Shown here: positions 30,873 to 45,800 of the stretch, piece by piece | Layout: each line of letters starts with the position of its first letter | Numbering within the stretch: the stretch's first letter is position 1 | Assembly: GCA_964247055.1 (NCBI GenBank) | Contig: OZ176053.1 | Location: 3,100,001 to 3,164,000 of the forward strand | DNA: 64,000 nt | Direction: 5' to 3' | Origin: Paragordius varius | Lineage: Eukaryota; Nematomorpha | Notes under the pieces: generated by a model | The model's database searches: none | Told to the model about the DNA's origin: nothing | Seen by the model: the letters and a program-made list of their open reading frames with translations, nothing else | Position numbers and translations under genes: made by a program

Positions 30873-33800
30873 TTAACTCAAACTGCATTTGTGGGATGGA
30901 TTCATCTTTGAATCATATGGGCAGTTATAAGCAGAACCAAAGTTTTCGGAATTTTGAATTCCCCCAACCACCCTAAAAATATATCGTTTGTAAAAATAGG
31001 ATTATTATTGCAATTATAAACCTTTTGCACTTAAGTGTCTTTTAACACTTCAAGTTGGTCTTTAAACATTTAAAGCGTGTCTTTAAACCAGTGATACTTA
31101 GACCGCGGCATGCGGCCCCAAAAGTGCTTTTTGGCGCTGAATCATTTATTAATTTTTTTGATTGACTTATTTGGAGTCAAAATATCTGAAGAGCTGTGAA
31201 AACTTATCGGTATTATCACCCTTGAGGCAAGATAAATATTTTTTTGCCTTTTAATATATTTTGGCGAGTACCACTGCCTTATACATTTCAAGTTGGTCCT
31301 TGAAGGGAAATGGTATATTTTGGAAAACCAACGAAATACCTGAATCGATTTGGACTATGTGAGTCGCCTGAAAGTCCAATATGGGCGACAGCCTTATCCT
31401 CATTATTCTCACACCATAGCTAAAGATTATTGATACATAGTTATAATGGAAATAAATTGTCATTAAAGCTATTTGATTGAGACTTTATGTTAGGAAAGCG
31501 ATATTTAATCTACTGGATTTACGCTTTAAAGATGATATTTATTTAGAAATTAACATTTAAATTATTTTTTGGATCAAAACAATTTAAAGATATTTTATTT
31601 AGTAAAATACTCAAATATAATAGATATTTAAATTTGTTGTATTAGAGTAAAGTAAATAATTAAATTCAAAAAATTTACATTGGCAAATCCCAAATAAAAC
31701 AGTTTTATGGGATGAGTATCAAATCCGGGGATATTGGAATGCAAAGGTTCAGTAAAATTTTTGGATCTCAAGACAAGTGCCTGTTTGAGATTAAATAATA
31801 TATAAAAATTGGTTAAATTTAGGCTCAAAAATGTTATTATGGCATTTTGAATAGAGGAAACCACACTTGAGGTCCAAACCAAAAATTGAGCATTATTTTA
31901 TTTGGAGAAATAGTTAAGAAACTGACGTTAGCAGTTTGATTTTTTACGAAATTACGCGGTAAATTTTTATCAATGAATTAGCTGAAAAATATTATTTAAT
32001 GGATAATAATTAAAGTTATATATTAAATTATTTTTTATATATTCGAATGCAGATCAAATGAGATGCAAAATTCAATATTTTAAAAATATGAATCATTTTT
32101 TATGAAACAATGACTTTTTCAATTTTAATTAAAAATAAAGAACTTTTTTATATAATTTATCTAATTCGCAACTTTTCCGAATTAAAAACCCGACTATTAA
32201 AAATCAACTTTTGGGCTAATCCCAAAAATTACCCCCATTTGTTGATTCTGTAAGGTAATTTTCTCCATCCAAATTAGAAAAATTTGAATTTTGACAATAT
32301 ATATATTATATATTTATGTATATAAATATGAATTATATACCCTGAAAGCTGTTTCTAGACCTATATTATCGGCAATATTTTCGGATAAAGTGAAATTACC
32401 ATTCACCTAAAAAAATATAATAAAAAAATTCTTATAAATGTTTTTATATTATCAACGTTTTATATGAATTAATTTTTGTTTAGAATATGGAAGCAAAAAG
32501 ACGTTTGATCCTAAAATAAAGAGTTTTAACTAAAATTAGAGCAAAATAATTTTTATGGAACCAAAACTATAACCTTTTTAGAGTTGTTGCAAAATACTAT
32601 GCCCGAACTGTTAAAGAAAATTGATTTTGTTCTTTATTGTTGTTCTATTAAATTTATTAACTTAAGCTATTCATTTTTGTTTTCGAATAATAACTTAATA
32701 GATCAATAAAATTTAATTAAATATATTTTGTAAATCTGCTGTGTTTAGCCGATCTTTTTATAAAAATCACAGATATCTTAAAAATACAATATTATAGATG
32801 CAGTCAACGGCAAATTTAAAAGTTGTCAATTATTTTATTATTATTGATTTCTTTATCCTATTTTATAGTACCATCTTTACAAGTGCCCTACTTGATCAAG
32901 ACTATGTGTTTTATATAATATAATAACAATCTATTCATATTTTAACACTAAAACATAACGGTTTTTTAATTTTGTCTCTAGTGATTATCCCCCCCCCCCC
33001 GGTTCTTTCCTCGTAAAAGGATAATAGAAAAAACAAGAGGCGTAACAAGTTGCAAATGATTAAAAGCTTTCTTATCGTTAGTCGAGATAGTGCAAAAACT
33101 CGTATGCCAAATATCAGATTCTTAGAAAGATATAATACATTAAAAGTTTCGGTATATCTTATCAGCATTTTTCGACATGTTCGATTTTAAATATTAATTT
33201 AGGGACCGTATAAAACCATGTAATAATATATTGATATATAATTGCGCACACATAGCACATTTATATCTTTCATTTGGTCGGGAACATTTCTATTTTGTTT
33301 TTACATATTAAACCCCTCATGATTTTTTTTAAAAATGATCACTACTGTAATAATACCTGTTCATCATTGACCGAATAGTTAAAATATTGACTAGAAAGGC
33401 ATAAAGCAAGATTTTTTATATGATCAAAATTTTTGCCATTATTTTGAGGGTAGAGTGATCCAGTTTCGTCATATTGTATGCCTAAGAATATTATAATTTT
33501 AAAAAGGATAAAATTAACGGATTATGATTGATGATAATTTTATTTTTTGGTATGAATTAGTTTAAATCAGATATCAAAAAATAAACTTTACACACTGATA
33601 AAATAAAACTAATTTATGAATATAAATTTGAAATAATATAAATATATTCACAATCAAACCCATGTATCAATTTATAGTGATTAAATCAATAAAATTGTTA
33701 TACATTCCTATCCTTTTAAAAAATTTAATTTTTATGTCGCACCGATAATAAAACCTAACGAATATAGAAATTTAAGATAATATCATTACCTTTTAAAACC

Positions 33801-36800
33801 TGATCAATTTATAAACGATTTTTTAATTAATAATATAAAAAGTTTGACATTTTTTATTCGTATTTGTAAATAATTTAAATTTTTTTCATAAGGTATCATA
33901 TTACCTATGCTATCGAACCCATGGGATAATTCATGAGCCAAAACAAAACCCATCACACCATAGTTATAAGCTCTAGCAAAAGAATAAAATATTTTTATAT
34001 TGGATATAAGATAAAACCATTTGGAAAAATAAAGATGATTACATTATGTGTTTGTATAGAAAGGGTGATTTAAGGATTCCGGCTGGTATCACTATAAAAA
34101 GTAAAATATATTATAAGGAAAAACATTGAATTTTTTGAGAAATGAAATTTTTTTACAATCATGAGTACATACCCATTTGATTGGCCCCAGGTTTATAATA
34201 TGCGTTAACGGTTAAGGGTGGGAAATCCCAGGATTCCGGATCATAGCGTTCAAACAAAGATTCGATAATCTTTTTAATCAAAAATTTTTTTACGCGCAAT
34301 TGATTACCAAAATAATTCCCGACTTCAATATTCAACTATAAGATTGGTGTATAATTAAAGAAAATTTAAGCATAGGAAATATGAAAATGTTACGCAAAAA
34401 AAATGATTAAAAATTTATGCTTTAAACTTACAGTAAAAATTGAAGTTATACGGAGAAAATGTAAAAATGACAAATCGTTTTCCAAAGACCGCTTACTTTT
34501 TACTTGATTTTTTAATATAACTCATGAAATAGAGTTGTATATTGGTAACGAAATCAATTATGTATTTAATCGTAAATCATTTATTTATAAAAAAAATTAA
34601 GGTTTATAAAAAGTATGGTTGTCGCTTGAAAAAAAAACAACTGTCCTTATATTTTTACGTTTTGTCCAAATAATTTTTATTTTTATTGATAAATTATATA
34701 ATTTTTGAATAAAAAAGTTACTCCATCGTAATAGGTATCAAGGGCGGTTATATTCATGAGATAATCATTGAATCCAATTTTTTCACGCATTTTATCCAAC
34801 TATATACTATAAATCAAATATACTTTTTTGTCAATTCGGTCTTTTATCGTACTGTCCATATTGGGATATTTTATTATGGATTCAAACGCTGATTTAACAT
34901 TCCGAAACATATTCTTTACCTATTATATTTTTTATAAATTTTAATTTAATATTTGTCTGAGTTTTCAAAATCATTGGAACACGGTTTTCGGTATAATAAT
35001 AATTATATTAATAATAATCTAAAACCATATTATCTCTATAAAATCATTCTGGCAAAACTAATTATCATATGTATATATATAAGTTAATTTAGTACAATTT
35101 TATGGGTATACCATCATTTTCCAGCCCCTATTTTGAAAAAAATAGAGTGCTGAGAAGGTCTATAAATTAATGATTATTTTTATATGTTGGATTTCTTTTT
35201 AATTTTTCTTACACTTGGCAATGATCAACAGGGCTTCAAACAACAAAAAATTTATGTGAAATCGGAATCAGTTTTTGGGAAACACTATTAATATTTTCCT
35301 GAAATATTGACAGATGGAAGATATTAATGTATCGTAAGTGTTAAAAACAAAACACCATTAGAATCTAGATACATTACCACAGATATATATTTCATACGAA
35401 TATTTTTGTGTGCATTATCCAGCTTATATAAAAATTCTTAATGCGCTATCTCAGAATTTTCCTTTTAAGGATATGATATTTATGTGTTTGTCATTATTAA
35501 ATTCTGCTAACAATTTGTAATAATATAACCGAAAGGTATTTCGACTAAAACATGATTATTGAACTTAGATATCATTTGGCTCAAAAAGCTGTTTTTAAAA
35601 ATTATATAATAATAAAGTAAATTATTTTATATTCTTTTGCATCTTTTTAGCGGTTTAAAAATGTTTAAAATAAAATTTTGGCAGACAAAAGTTAGAATCT
35701 ATATAAGGGGTAGTTTAAAAGTTGGATGTATAAGTGATAAAATGATGCCAAACATATTTATGGGGTTTGGGCATATAGAGAGGGGAGAGCATTATACTAC
35801 AAAGAAGATGGATATGTTTAAAATCGAGGGTAAAAGAGGGATAGGTCGATTAATAACAAAGTGGACTATTAAAAAAAGCTGGAGTTAAGAGTCGAGAATG
35901 CTCAGAATAGGGTATGGGTATGGATTGAGGGATATGACACTGGTTAATGAGGAATAGCATGCTGCGTATTCTGCGCCCTAGGGGATTAAGAAAAATATTC
36001 TGCTGAAATATATATATATATATATATCTTTACATAAAATATATCAAGATTATGATGGTGTTTTTGGTTTGGGATTTTAAGTGATCTAGCAAATTTATAT
36101 ACTTTTGTGGCAACTGGTTTACATAAAATGGGAAACATGTGCACACTTTATTAAATTAAAATGTATCATTCTTAAAATATCACTAAAATATTTCATAAAT
36201 TACCTAAAAAACACAATATTTTTATAAAATTTAAATTTTAGATGTAGCTTCCGAAAGTCCTATTTTTTTGCCCTTATGAAATGGGCTTTTTCTCTTAAAA
36301 TAAACGCAAAAGCGGTTGTGCGATAAAAAATTTAAATATATGCTAAAATTTGACATCAAAAAAGTTTCCCAAAAAATATATATTTTAGTTAAAAATTTGG
36401 CAAAATTTTGTTGAAGGGTACCTCATACTATTTTGAGGCTTGATGGAAATTGTACAAAAACACTTTAAGATATTAAAAATTGTTTTTATAAAATTCAATG
36501 ATGCCAAACATTACTCTCACCTCAGACTTTTAATTTACAGGTTAGTTAGCTTTAAAATTTGAGTAAATATTTGTAAAAAGCACAAAATTTTGACGAACGA
36601 ATATTAATAATAATTAGGAAGTGATAAAAATGTTTGTAAATATCGAAAAAAATGTTTTTATGATATCTCAAGCGTTTTTATGCAATTTGCATTATGCCCT
36701 AATAAAGTACGCTTCAACAATATATAATTTTATTTTGAACAAAGTTTTTTCAAAAAAAGTTTTCTTAATGCCATAATCCAGCTTATATTAAAGTTTTTTC

Positions 36801-39800
36801 ATAGCAATATCTCGGGATTTTCAAACTTATTTAAGAAATCTAGCCCATTTTGGCGAAGAAATGAGAGTTTAGGAGCCCCCATTAAAACATTATATAAATA
36901 TTGCTTTGCTTTATAAATATAGTCTATCATATATTTTTATAACATTTTTTGGAATAAAGCTTTTTTTTAAAAATTATTTATATAATGCGGTAATTTTGCG
37001 TTTCTCAATATCGAGAAATTGCCACAAATGTAGCTGTTATATGTTCATGAGAATCCTGATAAATTTATCTAACAGAATAGAAATATATTTAATCAGTTTA
37101 TGGCTGTGTTATTATTACATATTTAAAATATGGCACCAATTTTAAAATATGCATTTATAGGGTTTTAACACTTCGATTCAAATTGGGGTATCTAAATACC
37201 CCAGACTAAATTTGAGTTAAGATTTTTAAAAACTACTGAAACAAACGGCCTCAATTTAAATTCATTCTTTTATCCTAATAATACTAATATAAATATGCCA
37301 AAATATCTAAATAAAATTAAATTTTGAAAAAATTCCATGTCAAACTACTTCGACGCCATTTTTATTTTTACAAAATTTTTGCAAAATATCGCCTTTATTT
37401 AATTTTAAGGGTAAAATTAAAGCTTTTTTTTTATTTTAATAACATTTAATATTGATAGAAATCGAAAAAGCGGTTTATTTTATATTATTTTTTAATTTTA
37501 CCATTTCACACATGTCACGTTGACGAAATTTTACCTTTCGGTTTTAGCTTAAAATAAGTAATATCAAGTATTTTTGAATAAATTTTTTTATATATTTCAG
37601 TTTATTAATGTTATTAAGTGCAAAATTTTGCCATGGTTTTGATTCCTTCCATATTTTTTAATTTATTCAATTTTAAACAGGCCTGGGGTATTTAGCTACC
37701 CCAATTTGAATCAAAGGACTAAAATGAATGTGTTGTATCCAAGTGTTAAACTCAAAAAATATTTCTAAAATATAATGAACTCATGTCGCACTTTTTGGCC
37801 GACATTTGTTTGGATTTTTATATTTACAAAAAATTAATTATTTAAAATTCAAAAAGCAGTAAAAAAGTGGGCGCAGTGCAGGCGCAGTACTTCTGAAAAC
37901 CCAGTACTTAGCCTCACTGGTCACATTATATTATAGTGAATTTCTAATTAATTATTAGGCTTTTTTGGGTCTTTCTTGCAATTTGTACATAGATCAATAA
38001 ATAAATAAATACAGTTATGTATCCTTTAATTAATCAAAAATTTATTTATTTTGTTAAATGGATATAAATATTTGGTAAAGAATGGAAAAAACAAGAGCTC
38101 TATGGTGATTCTTATACTTATTTGATGAATATGATATTGTTATAATATTATAGAGCTCTTGTTTTTTTTCATGCTTTACCAAATATTTATACCCATTTAA
38201 CGAAAAAAAATAAATTTTTGATAAAATAAAGGATACATGATTGTAAATATATTAAAATTTATAGATTAAACAGATAAACCTTCACGCCTAGTGGTTGTAT
38301 ATTTGGCCTTCGATTTGATGGGTGAATATTATAAATTATTAAATTTGGACAAAAATTGCACTGACGATGAAATAAAAAAAGCGTATATTATTATATTAAT
38401 TTTTAGATATCGCAAGCTTGCTTTAAAATGGCATCCAGACAAAAATCCTGAAAATAAAACTGTGGCAGAAACCAAATTTAAAGAAATATCAGAAGCATAC
38501 GAAGTTTTGTCTGACAGTATATTAAAATCCTAATTTACAGAAAATAAACGATCTTTATATGATAGATATGGCAAAAAAGGACTATCTAGGAGTCATTCTC
38601 CGGCTCCTGGAAACGATGATGATTTTGATATATTTAATAACAATTCCTTTATTTTTACCACGAATGGAAACATGGGTGGTTTTCATTTTGCATTTAAGGA
38701 TCCCATGGATATATTTAGAGAATTTTTTGGTGGCTCAGATCCATTTAGCATGTTTGAAAGTAATTTTATAAAAATTTGTAATATTTAAATTTTTTATAAT
38801 TATATTGCTTTTGAATTTAGCTCGTGTATCTACTCGCCCATCTTCCATATTCTCCACATTTATGAACGATGATGACGATGATTTTATAAATGGATTTTTT
38901 GGCACACGCACAAGGTAACATAATTACTCATTTGCGTTTTCTATATTTTTTTAGTTTACTGATTATCATGCATGATAATCTCTGAAAATTAATTGAGTTT
39001 TTAGTAGTAACAATCGCACATTATCTTTATCAGAAAGTACGGAAGCTTATGGTCTTTATATTAATCTTTGCAATAGAATAAAGAGCTGTTTATAAAAATC
39101 CACACTATCCGCCAAACAGTTTTTTATTACTGCATTTTGTTTGTCGATTTTCCCATATACATTTTGATTACATACATATTTTAGCCTTCCTCTCCACAAT
39201 TTATTTTCATTTGGTGGTTCTTTTGGAGGAGCGGATCCATTCTTTGCATCGGCTTTTGGGGGCGGCAGCCATGGAATTCACTTTTCTTCCCCATTTACTG
39301 CCTCCTCAGTTAATAATAACGCAAATAGGCAGCAGCACCATAATGCTAATCATCGCCGTGCTCCTAACCACAATGGGAATAATCATAGACATCCACATTC
39401 AAGTAGTCAGCATCATTCATCAAAAAGTGGGCATAGTAGCCCTTCGGCTCAAAATAATTTACATCATAACAACAATAGCAGTAATCATCGAAATGGGAAT
39501 GCTGGAACGAGTAGCCATCATAGGTATAATATTTTGGTAAGAAAATTAAGTTGGATCAGGAAAAGTCTGCTCTTTTAATATTTTGAGTGATCTTATTAAT
39601 TGATGTCATTTTTCTTTACGCTTATCTTTTACCATAACATACATATTTTTTTAACTTAATGATATTCACGTTATTTAATTCATTATATTTTTTGTAATTT
39701 CATAATTCTTACATCTTGTTGTATTTTACTTTATTAACCTTCTAGAAATAGCTATTAGCGCATATAATTTCCTTAGCTTTATTTTTCCTTTTGTTCTCAT

Positions 39801-42800
39801 AAAAGATTTGAACACCCAACGACATCCTCCTCCTCTAATTCTAGATCATTCGGTTCTAAACATTCACGTAATCGCAATAATAGTAATCACAATATGTCAA
39901 ATCACGTCTTTAATAATAATGGTAGTACACACCAGCAATCATCAGAAAAGATGCCACATAATCCTAGTCCTCAACCACAGAGTTTTAATGCTAACAAAAA
40001 CAACCCATTCGCATCTAATGCCTATGAGTCATATCAACATACGAATGGTGCACACACTAATGGGTATGGGCGAGATGGTATTCCTTCCTACCAATCAAAT
40101 AACCACACCTCTGACTCAGGTTATTACCATTTTTTAAGAATCTTTCAAGATAAAAATGTATTCAGATCATGCTTTTTAGGTGAGCATAATTGTATAAAAT
40201 TTTTCTATTTTCCAGTGTTTACCTGCTCAAAAATACAGTTACAGTTATAGAATTTTAACGATTAATTTAAGAGTCGCACTTTTTATATCATGAATGTAAT
40301 GTATATTATAAAAATAATACATTATGTTGTATCTTATAATTTAGGTTTAGCAAATGGCGGAGCTGGTGTCGCCAAAAAAACGACAACAAACACAAAAATG
40401 GTGAATGGGAAAAAAGTAGTAACGAAAAAGTAATTATTTTACTTTGTATTATTCCTATTTCTTTTGTTTTATAAGTAATTATATTATACGATGTACCAAA
40501 CACCATTTTTACATATTTTTTGTAATCACCCATTTGTTAAGGCATACCCCCAAATGTTGCAATTTGCTATGATATATATACGGATAAACACATGCACACA
40601 CATTTTATTACGGTTTGTTTGGTTTTGTTTAGTTTAAAATACTTTGAGTTTCTTTTTTACATTTGTTTCACCCGCTGACATTTATTAAATTGATTGGAAA
40701 AGTCTCTAAATTCATCTCTTCCTGCATATCTATATTTAACCCTTTCAAATATTTTGTTAGCACGCATGTCATGTTTCTTAAACCTTGTTTTGGCATTAAT
40801 GCATCACTACATTTGCTATAATTTATTATTTTTAAATTGCTTTATTTTATTTTTAGAGTTTTTGAACGGGGCTTAGAAACCGTTACTATAACAGAAGATG
40901 GCAATTTGGTGTCCAAAACAATTAATGGCATAGCTCAAGCTTTAACTTGAAATTTTTTTGTGTGTTTGTTTCATCATACTTTTTTGTTTCAAAAAAAGAG
41001 ATAAATTTTATTTATCAGAAAAAACTTGTCGTTTGTCAATGGTTAAATGAATACCATGTTATATATATAAAGGCTGTATTTTTATCATTAAATTATGCTT
41101 TAAATAAATAAATATTAAAATGTATGATAATATTAACCTCATCTCTGGTACCATTGTCAAAATAATTGCGTATGTATATGACTCCGATGGGCGTTCCAAA
41201 TATTTTATTAGTTTCTTCTAAACAATTTGCTTCTTTGCTGACTTTATTCATCACGGATGTCGTTATTAATTCTTTTGGCAAATATTTTATCAATTCATTA
41301 ACCAATCGCCATACCATATAATCATGTAAAACCCTAATAAAATCACAATTTTTATTGATAAATGTACACAATTATTATTTTTGGATGAACTTTCTAAATG
41401 GGATTTCCAAAATTTTTTTGCTATGCACAAAGTTGTAACCTAATTGTAATTAAATTTAGATTATAAGAAAAGTATATAAATTATTGTAGGTACATTGGAT
41501 GTTAAGTTTTACCTGCACTTATTTTATAATTATGCGTTTTTTATAAATTATAAAGTTATAGTTAATATTTTATAATAATCGGCTGTTTAGCGCACTTAGA
41601 TTCGTTGCATTTATTTCTCTTATCGTTTGACCCAAATATTTGCGAACTGACCCGTCTTCTGACAACCAAATAGTATAAAAACGGCCTTAAACGATTTTAG
41701 TGTTAACAGCCAAAAATATTAAAAATTGGTGATATATTTACAATATCATAAGAGCAGAATCCATTCTTTATGAAAGTTTTATGGTTATTTCGTTTAGTTT
41801 TTATGACAACACTATAGATAGCGATAGACAAATATAAAGATAGTTAAATAAAGGATATTTTTGATTAAACTCAAACTTGTTTGATTTTTAAAACAATTTA
41901 TCTCTTATTATACAAACATCTTTGGTTTAAAATGTGATCCGCGCCAACATCCACGCTGTTTATATTCATTTTTCCCAATTTTCGTAAAAACATTTTTTCT
42001 CATCAATCGTTTACTTCGAAAACCAATATTGTTAATTTGTATCTCATTTTGTATCAAGATAAAGATAATTTAATGTATTATAATGTACTCTTTTTTATTG
42101 TCCATATAGTTTTGAAGTAAAGCGGGCAGGTTTTCAAAATAACTTTTTGGTGATATTTCGATACTTAGATTTTCGATGGGCACTGATGGCTTTATCCGGA
42201 ACTCTTTACAAAATGCATCTATTAGTCCTATCCATTTAATCTAAATAATTATTTCAATAATAAAACTTGGGGAACCATATTTTGCATTTCTTTGAGAGTT
42301 AATGTTTTGTCAAATTCTTTGGTTCCATATACATTTGGTGTTGGCATCATTAACTAAATTTGTTTTAAGTTAAAGACATAAGAAATGAATATTCGAGATT
42401 AATTTAATAATAATTACATGTTAAAACTAATTTTTTGCCTTCATTATAACCACATTATATTTTTTTATTTTTTATTGGAGTAAGCTATGAAATATAAATT
42501 CTCAATTATATATAACTAATACGACTAAAAATACTAATATTGATTGATAATATTTATGAGATTTTGACTCTAAATTTCTACTTATTTTTTCAGCGTTTTT
42601 CTTTTTAATTATATTGTAATTCGAAATATGACCCCCAAATATATCATTCATTATATTATCAATCTAATAGAAAAATTAATAATTGATAAGCGGCTTGTTC
42701 TAGATGTGGTCAGTCATTCAAATTTATAATTTTTAATTCCCCCAATGACCTAATACCAAGAGGCATTAAATTTGGCAAAATAATGAAACAAATATAATTT

Positions 42801-45800
42801 TTAAACTCAATGACTTAGGTATCCTTACCTTGGCCATAGCTATTTCAAATTCCAAAACTTGAGACATGCGTTTTTCACTTTCCGCTTCATTCATTCCCAC
42901 AAACTGTGCAATTTGAATCATAACTTTAAGGTAATTTGTCAGGATTATTTGCTCCACGGCTGTCTTACTTTGATAAACAAAAAGGGGAAGAGTTAAACCA
43001 CCCTGGGTAGCTTGCAATATCATAACCGATGAATTATAATCATTTTGTATGATAGCTAAATCAAAGAATAAATCTATCCCATACAAACGAGAAACGTAAT
43101 CAAACTCATGATCAAAATCGAATTGGAGAGGAGGTTTTTGCGCTGCTAATCCAATAATTTGTTTTAAAATATCTATCGGAGTAGTCCCCGAATGTTTTTT
43201 GAATCGATCTTTATTTACATGATGAGAGGTTTTCGAAAATAGTTTTGTAATCAAATTTTCTTCGTTGAATGGTGTTGGCTTGATGTATTTACTATTATTT
43301 TTGGAGAAAACAAATATAGTCCGTGGATCAACATTGTCCAAAGGTTTAGACATAAAAGACCCTTTAAGCCAATCGGGTGCGATATCTTCAATAATTTTTA
43401 TAAACATTTTGATTTGTCGCAAATAGTTAAACCGAATTGTCTCCACGTCTGTCATATCTTCCGCCAAACATGAATTATAAAATGCTTTAGCCTTCTTTTG
43501 ACTTACACTCATGTTTTCTTTTGGAAATGCTAATTAAAAACAATAATATATTATCATGAGTTTTGATTTAGTAATACAATAATATGTAGCATTATTTGTG
43601 ATTTTCCGGGCTTCTTTCGCCGTAAGAAAGATTTGGCTTTAAATTGATTTTGATATTTAATTTATATCAAAATCCAAAATTTTAGAATTTATACTATAAT
43701 ATATATTATTTTTGAAATTTAACCCATTTTTATTTATACAAAAAGGGAAATATTTGTTAAGTAAAAATTTTTCTAGCCTTAAATTAATATTTAATAAGTA
43801 TTGATAATTGTTTTAGTACTGGTTAATATATCTTTGGTGATCTCAAAGTTTTGCAAGGCAAGGTATTCGAAATCATTGGACAATTGTATAAATTCATGCC
43901 TCCTATCTGTTCGCCAACTGCCACAAGCATATTCATAAAAGTCTTGGCACGGGTCCACGCTTTTATTCCGGAACGATATTAGCCGTGATGCTAAATGGAT
44001 ACATTCTTCTTCTTCACATGTTTTAGCTAAAAATATAGTGTGTCAAATTAAGATTCAAAATTATAAATATTCAGTTTAGCAGAGGTATTTAAACCGCGGC
44101 CCATGAGCCCCATGCAGCCCTAAAAGTTATTCATTGAATTTTTATGTGCCTATTTGGAGTAAAAATATCTGGATATGTGTCAAATATCCGATGCAATATT
44201 TGTCGTTTGCGGTGGTTTTATAATTTATACGGCTCTTTAAATATTGGTCCACTGGTTTAGAGTCTCGCTTTTTTTTATTAAAAGGCAAAATCTTAGAGTT
44301 TAACACTCGCTTGCCCAGGGCTGACAGTGATGTGGAATTGCGTAGTTTTCGGGTTCGAACTCTGGTACTTCATAAACGCAGCGTAAGTGTCTGAAGCCCT
44401 AACTACTGCCATAAGAAATAGATTAACAGTTTTTTTAAAAAAACTATAAAAATATAATTTTTAAAATTTTTAGGATTTCCTTTTTAGGAATCTAATAACA
44501 TTGAAATTTACGTTCCATGCAAGGAAAATAAACCCGTAAGACTGATTTAATCTGCGATAAATATGAGAATTATTGTTCCTTTTTTATGAAATGTAGCCTA
44601 AATAGACAAATTAATTCTGAGATATATAAATTTATGTGTTAAGTAAAGCATCAAAAATGAATAAACCTTTTTAAAATAAATTAAGAATATAAATTTGTTA
44701 AGAGCGCGAAAGTTTTATATATAATTATTTTTACAAAATAACTTGGTTTTTACCGTGCCTTTTCTTAACAAACTAGGATTCACCTTCGGTATTTAAGAAA
44801 GAGAAAAAATTATTTTTTGGGTGCAATTGGCAACAATAAAATTTAAATCGAAAATTTATATGAAAAATAATTTTGTATGGATATAAAAAGTATTCCCACC
44901 AAAAAATAAATATCATATGTTTGTATTTCAAATTAAAAGGGCCCTGTTTTGATATATATTTTTGAAAAAAACTACCAAACTTTAATATCTTTCAAAATAT
45001 ATAAAGTGCATAGTAATTTTACATTTTCGCGGCCTCATTTTTTAAATACAGACTCAAACATATCTGAATCATAATATTAACTATTGCGATCTTTACCTAT
45101 TTTGAAATATAAATAAAATGTTTGCGCAAATCCGTTAAAAAGACCGATGAATTTCTTTTATGTAGCGTTTTCTTTATTTTAGTTTTTAAAAGCTGCAGAT
45201 TTACACATAACTTTGTGCATTTGATTTGAATACATTAAATATTATGGTATTAAAAAAATAAACGACCAATATAGAAACAAAGTATAATTAAAATATGGGT
45301 TTTTTTAAATAGTACTGTTAATTTTTTTCATATTAGAGAATCACCAATTTTCCTTCATATTAAGTCTCCCATTTTTAAATTATAAAATATTAAAAATTCG
45401 CGTTCAACTTAAATCAGACATGCATAGATAATAGTGTAGACATTATTGATTCGTAGTAATTAGGGTTTAAAAATCAATAGAAGGATAAAAATAATAAACC
45501 CAAATAACAAACATACTTATAGAAGGTATCTAATTAGAAGCATTGTGAAAACAATTTTCTTTGATTAGAAATCGACGCATCCGCCTTTTTATACCAAATA
45601 CGTAGCATATAGTTAGAAAAGACAGTAATAAATAAATTAAAAAATTTGTTGGAAATAAAAAGTTATTTTATAAAATGCGAAGATTAGAATTGTAAAATGG
45701 ATGATCCTCTCAATGATTGCTTTAAATGATAATGAAGGTAACATCTTTTGATTCTTATACTGAGAGAGATATTTAATTTATATAGCCCGTTACAGTAAGA

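Noticed and set aside
32935-33168. Minus-strand open frame of 77 codons spanning the C homopolymer near 32989-33000
   Set aside because: No domain, lies in an M13 intron, and includes a homopolymer prone to sequencing error.
38559-40137. Several plus-strand open frames in other frames over the DNAJ exons
   Set aside because: They are out-of-frame readings of the His/Asn/Ser-rich DNAJ exons; the in-phase exon chain explains the region.
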